This document shows positions 33,262 through 43,618 of a stretch of DNA of 64,000 nt, piece after piece. The stretch is from Ctenosaura bakeri (Eukaryota; Chordata; Lepidosauria; Squamata; Iguanidae): positions 186,001 to 250,000 of the forward strand of contig CAOLHI010000395.1 in NCBI GenBank assembly GCA_948474755.1, given 5' to 3'. The position numbers and the translations under genes were made by a program. The notes beneath the pieces were generated by a model that saw only the letters and a list, made by a program, of their open reading frames with translations, had not been told where the DNA came from and ran no database searches. Within the stretch, counting starts at the first letter, position 1, and every line of letters starts with the position of its first letter.

Positions 33262-33660
33262 CTCTTTCAAATCACATAGTTGTAGACTGTTGATGTATCT
33301 TCAACTGCCATTGTTGAATCCTAGGGAATCCTGGGATTTATAATTCAGCAAATTACTAGAGCCAGCATGGCATAGTGATGAGCCTGGAGACCAGGATTCA
33401 ATTCCCTGCTTGGCCATGGACATCCATTCATGATCTTGGGTGTACCACACACTCTCAGCTTCAGAAAACACTGTGATAGATTCACCTTAGAGTCACTACA
33501 AATTAGAAACAACTTGAAGGCACACAACAACAAGGTGCTAGCTCCTTTTGACAGAGAATATGAAATACCTCACAAAACTAAAACTCCCATAGAATGAGCC
33601 CTTGACTGTTAAAGTGCTGTGAATATGCTATAAATGTGTCACATGAAAGGGGGCCTAATG
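33262..33660. mobile_element. Palindromic element, family B, split by a Sauria SINE
   Basis: Left arm 33262-33360 (GTTGTAGACTGTTGATGTAT, AGGGAATCCTGGGATTTATA) and right arm 33534-33660 (AAACTAAAACTCCCATAGAA, TGACTGTTAAAGTGCTGTGA) are inverted partners. The SINE at 33361-33533 sits between them. TACTAG before and TGCTAG after the SINE may be its duplicated target. Confidence 0.6.
33361..33533 (+). mobile_element. Sauria-type tRNA SINE, nested in family B
   Basis: GCCAGCATGGCATAGTGATG (head), GGATTCAATTCCCTGCTTGG (B-box side), CACACACTCTCAGCTTC, then the tail AGAGTCACTACAAATTAGAA and AACTTGAAGGCACACAACAA. The chance minus-strand frame at 33345-33533 covers it. Confidence 0.85.
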
Positions 33661-33699
33661 CTCAAGGAACATTCATATGATGTGTATGTGTGCATGTAC

Positions 33700-33920
33700 C
33701 TGACTTCATGTCACCTGTCAACTTATGGCAATCTGATAAATTTCATAGGGTTTTCTTAGGCAAGGAATGCTCACTGGTGGTATGAAATTGCTTTTTTTCT
33801 GAAATACAGCCTATAGCACTTGGGATTATTTGGTGGCATCCCATCTGACCAGGGTTGACCCTGCTTAGTTCCCATGGTCAGATGTGATTGGATGTCTTCA
33901 GAGTATGTGATATGGTACCA
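33700..33920 (-). mobile_element. 5S-rRNA-derived SINE with BovB-like tail
   Basis: On the minus strand the head is 5S-like. In plus orientation GGTTGACCCTGCTTAGTTCC (33823-33842) is the inverse of the 5S segment GAAGCTAAGCAGGGTC, and nearby ATGGTCAGATGTGATTGGAT is the inverse of the 5S control region. The inverted BovB-like tail lies on the left (GTCAACTTATGGCAATCTGA, 33717-33736). It is a SINE, not a 5S gene. Confidence 0.75.
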
Positions 33921-34842
33921 TATTATTCAAGTAATCTATAGAGGACATAAGTTGGTGATCAATGTGCTTCAGTCCCATACAAACATAGGCTGCCATCTAA
34001 TTTATGCCTGTATTGTTTTGTTTTGTTAGGTCATCACCGGTGATGTACTTGAGCTGTTCAATCTCTCCATTCCTTAGATGTCCCAGAAGTCCTCCAGAGG
34101 TTCAGGAGAATGATGTCATCTTCCTGTGATTGGTTACTGAAACACAGCCAGTCACTGCCTGGCCATATACACATCCCTTTGTCTGTGAATGGCCTTGAGA
34201 GCCATTCTGACATCTGGAGGGATAAGATCACTGCTCAAGAAGAGGGTGAGAGTACTTAGCTATACCCAGTGGCACTTTATGCTCTGCTGATGGGCTGAAG
34301 GATATTCTCTGGGATCCTTTGCCTATTCCTCTAGAGCAGGAATGCTTGTGTAGAAAGAAGCCATGGAGAATGGGAAAAAAAATGCCATATTAAACATTGA
34401 TTTGTTACCCTGTCTCATTAACATTTTGCAAAACAATCTTGAAATTTGTTCTTTCAACAGTTAAGCCTCAAGGATCATGACTTTGCTTTTCAGACACGAT
34501 TATTGTTTCTTGTCACTTCCTTTTGTTGCTGATCATTTCTCGTAATCTTTTTTTCTTTTCTTTCTTTAAAAAAATCAATTTAATGAATTAAGCAGCAAGC
34601 AAGCGAGCTTAACTGGCTCATAGCTGTGTCAGCACCTAGCTAAATCTGACTGGCTGCATAGCTTTATTGTGTTATCAGAACTGGATGTGATCTCTCATTG
34701 ACTAGGGGCAGCAGCAGAGGGGAAAAAAATGAAGATGGCATGCCCTGCTAGCAATGAAGAGAATATTTAAAAATATTTTAAAAATTGTTTTAAAAAGTTT
34801 TTTTTTTTTAGGCTCAAGGAAATCCTGAGACAAGGAATCTTA
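33921..34842. other. Unassigned stretch
   Basis: No transposon or exon recognised. T-rich runs occur near 34545-34575 and 34798-34809. Confidence 0.5.
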
Positions 34843-35025
34843 GGCCATTTCTGCACGACACTGTTACAATGCTATTATTTCACTTTCAACATCCTGTGGA
34901 ATTCTGGGGTTTGTAGTTTCCTGAGGCCCAAGAGCTCTCTGGCTGTGAATTCTAAAGGCCCCTCCCTAAACTGCAAACCCCAGAATTCCACAGGATGTTG
35001 AAAGTGGAATAACAGCACTGTAACA

Positions 35026-35505
35026 AGAAGGACATGGTCAAGCTGGAGCAAGCCCAGAGGAGGGCAACCAAAATGGTGAGGGGCCTGGAAGCCATGAAGC
35101 CCTATGAGGATAGACTTAGAGAGCTGGGTATGTTTAATCTGCAGAAGAGAAGGTTAAGAGGGGACATGATAGCCATGTTTAAATATTTGAAGGGATGCCA
35201 TGTAGAAAAGGGAATGGATTTTTTTTCTGCTGCTCTAGAGACCAGGACAAGGAGCAATGGATTCAAGCTGCAGGAAAGGAGATTCCACCTGAACCTCAGG
35301 AAGAACTTCCTGACAGTCAGGGCTGTCTGGCAGTGGAATCTGCTGCCTCGGAGTGTAGTGGAGTCTCCTTTCTTGGAGGTTTTTAAGCAGAGGCTTGACG
35401 GTCATCTGTTGGGAGTGCTTTGAGGGTGTTCCTACATGGCAGGGGGTTGGATTGGATGGCCCGTGTGGTCCCTTCCAACTCTACATTTCTATGATTCTAT
35501 GATTC
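35026..35505 (+). mobile_element. 5'-truncated CR1 LINE, nested in a MITE
   Basis: About 480 bases: the end of ORF2, a very short 3' UTR (GGGTTGGATTGGATGGCCC, CCTTCCAACTCTACATTTCT) and the CR1 terminal octamer-like repeats (ATGATTCT at about 35491-35505). No poly(A), as expected for CR1. It interrupts a family A MITE, so it inserted later. Confidence 0.9.
35034..35423 (+). pseudogene. CR1 ORF2 C-terminal fragment
   Basis: An open frame of 129 codons carrying family landmarks in order: KLEQAQRRATKMV, RLRELGMFNLQKRRLRGDMI, AMFKYLKG, then FKLQERRFHLNLRKNFLTV and EVFKQRLDGHLLG. These follow the reverse-transcriptase core in CR1 ORF2. The polymerase core and endonuclease are absent. The frame is intact, so this copy may be fairly young, but it is not a functional gene. 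Confidence 0.9.
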
Positions 35506-35559
35506 TAGTGCGGAATTGGCCCTAGATGAACAAGACTTTTCAAAATTTGAAACTTATTG

Positions 35560-35735
35560 TGCACAAACAATATAAAATAACAACAACAACAACAACAATG
35601 TGCAGAAGACAGGACTTTCTGCACAGGAAACAGCATTTTCCATGAGAGAAAGAATATTTCTGCAGAGAAATGGAGCAGGAAGAAAATTGTTCAAATTACT
35701 CATTGCTTCTTTCAAGGAGAAAATTCACAATTAAT
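35560..35735. repeat. Repeat X copy
   Basis: GTGCACAAACAATA, then an (AAC)n run (35580-35598), GGACTTTCTGCACAGGAAAC and ATATTTCTGCAGAGAAATGG, followed by ATTGCTTCTTTCAAGGAGAA. The last piece parallels TGTTGCTTCCTTTGAGAATG at 53066, downstream of another copy. Family is unclassified. Confidence 0.5.
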
Positions 35736-36455
35736 TGTATCCCTATTGCCTACTGAAGCAAAGGCAGCAGAAGAATACAGTGCAGAGAGATCATGACAAT
35801 CGCCGAGAAGGGGAGACAACTCCATCAAATCATTGAAAGGAAAACAAATGGAACTTGGAGACCATTCAGTTCAGAACTGGTCTCAATATCTAAGACGTAC
35901 AGGCAGTATAAGAGCAAACTCTGTGGGGAGGGGGAACAATAGTTCAGGTTTTCTTTACGAGAGGACATATATTTGAAAGGGAATTTAAGGCTCCTAAAAA
36001 TCAATAAGAGCATCAGAGAAATTGCTTGTGGGGTGAGCAGGTTAGAACATTATTCAAGGGTTCACTGTCAAGCCAAGAGAGACCGGATAGATAGATGTGC
36101 TCCGTTTCTCCAGATGGTAATGCTTTCAAGTCATTTGGGAGATTGCATTGGGTTTTGATTTCCTTGTGTTTGTGTGTGTATTTGAGCCTGCATTCTATAC
36201 ATCACTTCTGCTAATGCATATCAAGTACCATTATCCCCGTCCAAGAGATGACCATCTAATTATCACTTCTGAAATTCCATTCACACACTGCAATGCAGAT
36301 GGAGGTGGGAAGTAGGCTTGAGGGTAATCTGGTGTTGTTGTGCTTTAAATCGCATGAAAAGCATATAATTGTTTCTATGGCTTTGCACTGAATGAAGTTG
36401 ACTGTGATGGATCAAAAATGTGCACCCATATATATAAGTGTTATACTCACTCGGG
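35736..36455. other. Unassigned stretch
   Basis: No repeat or exon recognised; frames at 35825-36013 and 35973-36158 lack domains. Confidence 0.5.
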
Positions 36456-36672
36456 GTCCTTTCATACTATGCAAATATTGTGCTATCTTTCCACTTTTAA
36501 CTGCCATGGTTGCACCCAATGGAATCCTGGGATTTGTACCTTGGAGAGGCACTAGAGCTCTCTGATTGAGAAATCTAAGTCCCCCCTCCCTAAAATGTCA
36601 ATCCAAGGGTGTGAAGTTGCCATGGTAGTTAATGTAGAATCATAGAGCTATAATGGTGTAGTGTGATGGGGC
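36456..36672. mobile_element. Palindromic element, family B
   Basis: TCCTTTCATACTATGCAAAT, TTCCACTTTTAACTGCCATG, AATGGAATCCTGGGATTTGT and GAGCTCTCTGATTGAGAAAT on the left arm. The right arm has TGCCATGGTAGTTAATGTAG and GCTATAATGGTGTAGTGTGA. It is the clearest family B copy. Confidence 0.65.
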
Positions 36673-36971
36673 TCCCAGTTGACAATCCCTTCCCAATAAG
36701 GCCAAGTTCCTGCATGGGGTTCACAGAATATAGTTGCTCAGCACATGCAGCCCCATGGCTCCCTAGCCAGGAAACTGCCAAGCCCCATGGGGCCACTGGT
36801 ATGACCGTTAAAGAGCGATGGAGGAGCAATGGGAAATGGATGACTAGATAGCCATCTAGTCTGCCTCCTCTCCCTTCTGCATTTTTCTAAAGGGAAAGGG
36901 AAGAGGAAGAACAATTAATTCCTCTACTTAAGATCTCTCCAAAACAGACTGCAGCAGAGACAAGAGACAGC

Positions 36972-37025
36972 ACAGGATCCTGGAAGTGAAATAATAGCAC
37001 TGTACCAGTGTAGTGCGGAAAGGCC
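36972..37025. repeat. Family A MITE, lone right arm
   Basis: AGTGAAATAATAGCACTGTA then GTGTAGTGCGGAAAGGCC; the left arm is missing. Confidence 0.65.
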
Positions 37026-37051
37026 CTATGAGTCTTTGAACTTCTGTCTGT

Positions 37052-37252
37052 GGCCATCTCCGCACAACACTGCTATAGTGCTATTATTCCACTTACATCA
37101 TCATGTGGAATTCTGGTATTTGTAGTTTATTGAGGCCAAAGCGTCCTCAGGCTGAGAAGTCTAAATGCCCCTCCCTAAACTGCAAACCCCAGGATCCCAT
37201 AGGATGCTGAAAGTGGAATAATAGCACTATAGCAGTGTAGTGTGGAATAGCC
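37052..37252. mobile_element. Palindromic MITE, family A
   Basis: GGCCATCTCCGCACAACACT at the left, AGTGTAGTGTGGAATAGCC at the right. The arms have TTCCACTTACATCATCATGT and CCCCAGGATCCCATAGGATG. Flanks TGT/TGG. Confidence 0.85.
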
Positions 37253-37350
37253 TGGGTGTGTTCTAATTTTTTAAGCTGTCTTGAGTCCCAAGAATGGGTG
37301 AAAGGTAGAATATAAAACAAGAGCAGCAAAAACAACAGCAACATAGTTTT
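37253..37350 (+). mobile_element. L2-like 3' end scrap
   Basis: AAGCTGTCTTGAGTCCCAAG then GGTAGAATATAAAACAAGAG, the usual ending of L2-like elements before an A-rich or simple repeat. Confidence 0.4.
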
Positions 37351-38145
37351 ATTTATTTATGACCAGAGACATAGAAGGAATTGGACCAAATCCAAATCCC
37401 TCCAGCCCAATGCATCTATATGAATGTATTCAGCACAGAATGAAATGGGTAGATGGAGGGGAGGAGAATGCTCCGCCTTTCACTTTTTAAAAAAAATCTT
37501 AAAAGTTATGTGCTAATTAATATTAGAGATTGATAGCTTTAGGTGAACTAATGTGCCACACCAGGCTCAGTTCTGACTTTAAAGAGGAGAAATTAACTGT
37601 AACAACAAGGGGCGGGGGGAGAGAGGTATTAATCTACTGATATATTGATTGCACTAAGAACACACATACCAAACAGTTTCAAGGGCAGGATAATTCTTCT
37701 TGATCTGGTCCCAGAAACAAAGCACAGTTAATTAATAGATGATTTGTACAGAAGAATTCATCAGGCCACATTCCAGACCTATTGATTCACCTAATCAATG
37801 GAAGAGAGGATTGGAAAGTTTCTTTTTCACACTAGAACTCCCAGAATTCCTCAGCAAGCATGGTCCTTCAAATAACTTAAACTTTTGCAATGAAGATAGC
37901 CACCTCAGCTTAGTCATTTGGGTGCCAGTTGAGCCAAAATTCAAGAATCGCATGGTTCAGATTCCTAATCTGCCATGAAGTTCCCTGATTAAGCTTGATT
38001 TGTTCAACCTTTCAAGGTTGTTGTAAGCATAAAACAGGGGAGATTGAGAGAGACCCATATCCATTGCTATGGGTTCCTTCAGTAAAGGGTGGGAATAAAA
38101 TCAGTAGAGGTTCAAGTGACATCCAGAAGTGGAGTGTGCAATATT
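37351..38145. other. Unassigned stretch
   Basis: No transposon recognised. The frame at 37739-37978 has no domain. Confidence 0.5.
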
Positions 38146-38290
38146 TGATACCACTTTAACTGTCATGGTTCCATGGAATCCTGGAGTTTGGGGAAGTCTC
38201 TACTAGAAAGTTCTAGTATTATAGTCCAGCAAAATGTATAGAGGGACTTTTACAGTGAATTTTATGTACTTCACTTATGCATTCCAAAAT
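38146..38290. repeat. Family B element, degraded
   Basis: GATACCACTTTAACTGTCAT and CATGGAATCCTGGAGTTTGG, then TAGTCCAGCAAAATGTATAG. One arm and centre only. Confidence 0.5.
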
Positions 38291-38511
38291 CTTCAGGACA
38301 ACTACCAAAGCATAATTACTTAGACCAAGGAAGCAAGAAGTACATTTAGTCTAATAGTGATGGCAACTATGACAAATAAAGCATAACAGGCAGCCCCAAA
38401 AGTGGCATCGCCTGGGGAAGGGAGATATTAACCCCTTCTCCCTATGATTTCCCCAGTTTAATCCATCCACTTTAGAGTTGATATTTACTTAATGGGGAAT
38501 AATGTATAGGT
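38291..38511. other. Unassigned
   Basis: Nothing recognised. Confidence 0.5.
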
Positions 38512-38719
38512 TTGTTATTGTGTGCCTTCAAGTCATTTCTGAATTATGGAAGCCCGAGGGCAACTCACAGGGTTTTCTGGGTATGAGAACGTATGATGTG
38601 CCCAAGATCACCCAGTGGGTTTCTATGGCTGAGTAGGGAATCAAATCCTGATCTTCAGGGTCATAGTCCAATGCTCAAACCACTGTGCACTACTATGCTC
38701 AAACCACTATGGTGGCTCA
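38512..38719 (-). mobile_element. Sauria-type tRNA SINE with a small internal duplication
   Basis: Inverted tail GTGTGCCTTCAAGTCATTTC, body CCAAGATCACCCAGTGGGTT, and B-box side GGAATCAAATCCTGATCTT. Near the head, ATGCTCAAACCACT occurs twice (38671 and 38695), a local duplication of 24 bases. Confidence 0.85.
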
Positions 38720-38814
38720 TATATACAGGTACCATATGGGTATTTGCTTTGGATGCAAATAGCAGCCAGTGAAGTGTGATTTCAGATTCCAGTAGGAGGA
38801 ATTTGTCTTCTGTC

Positions 38815-38935
38815 TCAGACATGTGGCCCTCTAGATGTCATTAAACTACAACTCTTCTAATCCCTAGCAACATAGCAACAATGTTGGATGATGGAGGCTA
38901 TAGTCTGGTAATGTCCTGAAGGTCACACATCTCCT
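38815..38935. repeat. Foldback repeat, 'ctacaactc' type
   Basis: GTGGCCCTCTAGATGTCATT then AACTACAACTCTTCTAATCC, with an inverted counterpart GATGATGGAGGCTATAGTCT, ATGTCCTGAAGGTCACA. Similar diverged foldbacks occur at 41636-41765 and 60955-61105. Superfamily is not assigned. Confidence 0.5.
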
Positions 38936-39289
38936 ATCCCAATTCTATCCAAATCCCCTTCCTCCGTGACTACATTTACCACTTAAAATACAACCACACC
39001 CACTTTACAATCCTAGCATCTCATCTTGCTGCGCCCTTAGATGTGCATCAAACCTGTAGTTTGTGTGGTTGAATGTACAAAAACCAAGAGAAGTGAAAGT
39101 CCATCTAGGAACAGCATCTTGCTTTCCACAATGGCCAATATTTCTGGTAAGTAACAAGCAGAGAGATAAGGACCATAGTCCTGTTGGTGTTTTATGTGTG
39201 TGTACTTTAAGTCAAGAAATCAAAAGAAAATTAGGATTTGGAGAATCAGCTATGACAAGATCCTGGAGTGTATATATATATATGTTTGA

Positions 39290-39772
39290 ATACTAAAGTT
39301 AGGATTGTCTATGCCATCTTATTTCCGGTTTCTATGCATGTCTGCAAAAACTGGACAGCAAAGAAAGTTGAAAGGAAGGATATCAACACTTTTGAAATGT
39401 GGTGTTGGAGAAGGAATCTGTGGATACCCTGAACTGCGAAGAAGACAATAAATGGGTCTGAGAGCAAATCAAGCTGGAACTCTGCCCAGAAGCCAAGATG
39501 ACTAAACTAAGGCTGTTGTACTTTGGCCATATCATGGGAAGAAATGACTCAGTAGAAAAAGACAATAATGCTTGGGGAGTGGGAGGCAGTAGGAAAACAG
39601 GAAGGTGAATTACGGATGGATAGACTCAATGAAGGAAGACACGTATCTGAATCTGCAAAACTTGAGCAGGGTGGTTGAGGAACAGGTGATTGGAAGTCTC
39701 TCCTTCATGGACTTGCCATCAGTAAACATCAACTTGACAGAAGTTAACAAAAACAACTTGAAAGCACATTTT
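39290..39772 (+). mobile_element. RTE/BovB LINE 3' fragment
   Basis: Encodes the ORF2 end in broken frames: TKLRLLYFGHIMGRNDSVEK (39498-39560), then WIDSMKED and LQNLSRVVEEQ (39616-39690, start of the frame at 39605-39805). It ends near the SINE-like tail AACAAAAACAACTTGAAAGC. It is preceded by an (AT)n of about 14 bases (39271-39284). Confidence 0.8.
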
Positions 39773-40605
39773 TGTTCAATGTGCAATGTCTTCATTCGAT
39801 TCTAGGTTGTAGAAATGGAGAAAAACAACATCAGCTAATTACTTTAAAAAGAAAAACACGACAGTGAACAACATGAATGGATCGCTTTCAAAAACTTACT
39901 TCTCAAGCTGTTTCCAAGGTACTTAATATACATGAAACCTTGGAAGCAACATTGACTGGAGGTTTCAAAAGATGGTTTCCACCTGTCTCACATTTTTTAA
40001 AACCTCCCCAGTATTTCATCATTATCATATTTAGTTTCTTCGTTGTGGCTCTTCTTCTTCTTCTTTTTAAAAAATCTTTCTCTGTTCATTCTTGTCTTCA
40101 CAATGGCAGAGTTATTGGAAGAGCAGGTTGGGAAAAGCTGTGTGACATGTCAAAAGCAATAAAGCGTGCCAACAACAAAGAGAAATAGCCTTTTCTCTGC
40201 CCTTCCTTGTGTGTTGTGGCTGAACAAAAACGATATGCAATTTGGGCAGCTACAAGCTTTTACCAAGATTTTTATCTGCTACAAAATAGTAGAAGATTGC
40301 CGGTTTAGGAATTCACCGGTTAAACGAATGACTTTCTCGTTCTGTGATCGCTTTGATCATTTGTCAAAGGTTTTGATCTATTTCCAGTCTCAGCGTGGAG
40401 GCGGAGCTCCTGTGCTGATGGGGTCAGGCAATTTATTGTATTTCTATTATTATTATATGTATTTTTTTTACTTCTTGGTTGGACAAACTGTCAGTTCTCA
40501 GCCTGATGCCTCTGTTATATCTGCTTTCTGTTTTCCATTTTTAGAGCTCCTTTTAGAGTTCTTTTTCTCCCCTTTTCAATGAGACTATGAGAACATTGTG
40601 GGCAT
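39773..40605. other. Unassigned stretch
   Basis: No transposon recognised. Frames 39877-40188 and 40166-40582 show hydrophobic runs from T-rich DNA (TTCTTCTTCTTCTTTTT near 40050) but no family. Confidence 0.45.
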
Positions 40606-40990
40606 GTGTGTGTATGGATGGAGAAGGCCAACTATTTTGTTATGATACAATGGCCAAAATCATGTCAATATCTTCTACATTTCAGGTACTCCTTTGAAAG
40701 TGATTGGGCATTTCTGTCCAACAGGAAATGTCCACCTTCAGTTCAAAGTTGTAGCAGAGAGTTGCAAATGCAGTGCCTTCACATTTATGGATATGCATTT
40801 GTTCATATGTACAATTCTGCATTTACTTGTACATTTAATTGCTCATTTGGCTCACCTGGTTGTGCATCCCATGGTATATTCAGTTGGGCGACATTGTCTT
40901 TCTCCATAAGGGTTCCATAGCACATTCAAGGAGGAACTCTGCATCTGAAGATTTATACCACACAACTCCAAGGTAGGATCTCAGCAAAAT
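40606..40990. repeat. Repeat Y copy (unclassified)
   Basis: The end (40850-40985) parallels 45560-45685: TAAGGGTTCCATAGCACATT versus TGAGGGTTGCACAACACATT; ACTCTGCATCTGAAGATTTA versus ATTCTGCAAATGGAGATTTA; AGGTAGGATCT versus GATGCAGGATCT. Earlier parts share GGTTGTGCAT. Boundaries and class are unknown; it may belong with repeat X. Confidence 0.5.
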
Positions 40991-42880
40991 TAGGTCTTTC
41001 AAAGCCAAACTTTTCAAAGCCAAATTCGTACATTGTTTGGTTGTCTCTTTGCATGTTTAATTTAACTGACAGCTGGCGTAGGGGAAAGAAGATAGATGAA
41101 GATCATGGTGTAGAAAAAGAGGAGATTTAAACCCTTTGGCATTGCTATGTCATTGATCCAAGTTAATCCCCCTTTTTAAAAATACTGGCTGAGATTCTAC
41201 ATCAGAGCATAGATATACCTGTGCAGTTCTGTGTCCCTCCCACCTTCCCGGTCCCGTCATCCCAATTCTGATCCAGTTCCATGCCTGCAACAACTATTTG
41301 TTAAAATAACAGCCACAGAAGGCCAAAGAATGTGTACAATGGCATAGTCCAGCTCAGCTGGTTTGTACGCCAGGCAGATTGGTCTCCAAGCTAACATCAA
41401 AGTCTTAGATCCAAATACCCATCTGTGTGACTGGGCAGTGTGTCCACTTGTAGATGATTGAGGCAGGAACAGGCTCTTCCTTTCCAAAAGCAATTCTAGA
41501 ATTCTGGTGAATTCTTCTTTAGAGGTATTCCTAACTTTCAGGTTTGGATTTGGGATAAGAACTTAATCTGCAACAGGAAGGAGGGAACAGAAAAACTCAG
41601 TCTCATGCACAGGACTATATAGACAGTCCTTTAGATCAGGGCTTCTCCACCTTTGGTCATCTAGATGCTTTGGACTTTAGCCACTAGAAGACAACTTCTG
41701 ATCAGGAAGGTAGGGATTAAACTTCAAAGGATCTGGAGTAACAAAAGTTGAGAACTAGGGCTATATACTGCAGGCAGAATCTTGCAACATCAGGAGATCA
41801 TATGCTGGAGATAATCTGGGAATGCAAGGCTCTCAAGAAAAAGGGATTTGTGAAGGAGGAGTGAGGAGAATTTAAATAAAGAAAAAAGAAATAACTGGGG
41901 GCCCAATGATTCATCTGGGAAGGTGATTTTTCTTCTCACCTCTCTTTCCTCTCACCAAACCTTTTTTCTCCCTCTTATGCTTGAATAACAAGATTTCCCA
42001 TAGCAGTCCATTACAGAATTCAATTTCTCTTGCCACTGTCACGCTGTTCATTTCCAATCACGCCAGTAGTTCAAATTACAGGCTTACCTTGTCTCACTCT
42101 TATGCAACGTAGAAGTTGTTTATCAAAATCCATCGAAGTCTATCATGGGTGATGAGTGGCAGGGAAAGTGACTAACAAGAGAAGCATTTTCGTCGGGCGG
42201 GGATGTGGGGAGAGACCGGCAACAACAACAGCCCCGGCATCCAAGGAGATGCAGTAAAGTCACACGTGTTGGAGCGCAGCAGTTTGAACGAACGAAGAGA
42301 AGCTAGAGAAAGAGGCTGAGATAAATCAACATTTTTAGAAAATGCCAGTCAAGGCACACATGCAGCACAGGGGAAGTAAACAAGAGCCCACATATACCCA
42401 TACACTTCCCCATTATTATTTTTTTTTCCAGCCCTGTTGTAGCAAGGGCTGTCAAATTCATATTGTGAGACAGAGCAACTTTGGCGTGCACCTGGTTCCA
42501 TCACAGAGAATGAGACAAAGATAAGACAGCAAGGGTTCTTCCATTGATTTGGCCGGGACCGATTGCCATTTGGCACTTTCCTTACCACAACTGCCTTCTT
42601 CAGCTGTCATTATACCCGGCTGCCACAATGAAAGTCAAAGAGAGACATCCCCTTCTGCTGATTTGCTTTTGACAAATTGGCATTTGCATCTTTCCTTCCT
42701 CAAACTGCCTTTTATGAATGACGTAGAAGAATGCGTCTTCACTAGGGTTGTCAAGAATACCCATTAGTATTTAGATAATGATTTTTTTTTAAAAAAAAAG
42801 ATTTCTCAATATTCAAGCTACTCCGTCCCCCCAAAAATAAAGAGCTTAGCTATGAGATTTACACATCAGGATCACGATTA
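40991..42880. other. Mostly unassigned; one foldback scrap
   Basis: Positions 41636-41765 carry a foldback of the 38815 type (GGCTTCTCCACCTTTGGTCA opposite GGAGTAACAAAAGTTGAGAA). No exon is recognised; frames at 41257-41493, 42349-42588 and 42549-42767 have no domain. Confidence 0.4.
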
Positions 42881-43475
42881 TGGTTAACTTTATTTATATG
42901 CCTTTGTAAGGTGGCTTACTCCTTAAAATGATTGCAACCTAAACATACAAAATGTCAACATTAAAACAGAATTAAAATACCAGCCATATTACATATTGAA
43001 GACTAGTAAAAAAGAGTTTAACAAAAGTATAATTAAATCCTGCCTGATCTTGGCAGTTAAGGAGGATATGAGAGCCTGCCAACAAATGCCAGGTGCTGTA
43101 GGCTCTATTTCAGAGCAAGGGACTGGCAAAAGCACTTCTGAGTATTCCTTGCCTAAGAATATCTACGAAATTCCTGAGGTTGCCTTGAGTTCACAAGTGA
43201 CTTGAAAGTACATACAATTAAAAGAGCACAGCACTGTCTTAAAATCCCTGTCCTAAAACACAATTGCTTCCAAACATTTGTCAGAATGCAAAAGTCTTTG
43301 CCAACTTAGTGAAGGTCAGGAAGGAGGAAGCTGTTCTAGCTCTCCTAGGAAAGGAGTTTCAAAATCTAGGAATGACTGATGGGAAGGTCCTGCTTCATGT
43401 TTACACCGACTGTATCTGTAAAGGTGGTAGAAGAAATCTCTCTTGAGTGTGTTTGGGATTGGACAAGCTGTTACA
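42881..43475 (-). mobile_element. L2-like LINE 3' remnant, split by a 5S SINE
   Basis: Left piece 42881-43030 has TTATTTATATGCCTTTGTAA, GGTGGCTTACTCC and an A-rich run. Right piece 43223-43475 has CTAGGAAAGGAGTTTCAAAA, GGAATGACTGATGGGAAGG and TGTATCTGTAAAGGTGGTAG, the usual order in the minus strand of squamate L2-like 3' regions. Confidence 0.5.
43036..43222 (+). mobile_element. 5S-rRNA-derived SINE, nested in L2-like remnant
   Basis: Degraded 5S-like head: TGCCTGATCTTGGCAGTTAA, then GGAGGATATGAGAGCCTGCC and CAAATGCCAGGTGCTGTAGG, the last close to the 3' end of 5S rRNA. Body: CAAGGGACTGGCAAAAGCAC, GAGTATTCCTTGCCTAAGAA. BovB-like tail: GAGGTTGCCTTGAGTTCACA, AGTGACTTGAAAGTACATAC. Confidence 0.75.
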
Positions 43476-43520
43476 AAGATACACAATATCTATCATTTAG
43501 CTTGAACTTAAGCTGTAAGG

Positions 43521-43618
43521 GGCCATTTCCACACTACACTGTTATAGTGCTAGTATTCCACTTTGAACATCCTGTGGAATTCTGGGGTTTGTAGTTTACC
43601 AAGGCCAAAGAGCTCTCT
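43521..43618. repeat. Family A MITE, left half only
   Basis: GGCCATTTCCACACTACACT through GGAATTCTGGGGTTTGTAGT and CAAAGAGCTCTCTTGG, then similarity stops abruptly. The right arm is missing, so the element is truncated or recombined. Confidence 0.8.

Larger units (their letters stand above)
34843..35521. mobile_element. Palindromic MITE, family A, interrupted by CR1
   Basis: Left part 34843-35025 starts GGCCATTTCTGCACGACACT and runs through both arms to GCACTGTAAC. The last bases resume at about 35506 (TAGTGCGGAATTGGCC, ending 35521). Flanks TTA/CTA differ by one base. The CR1 insertion lies about 15 bases from the MITE end. Confidence 0.85.
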
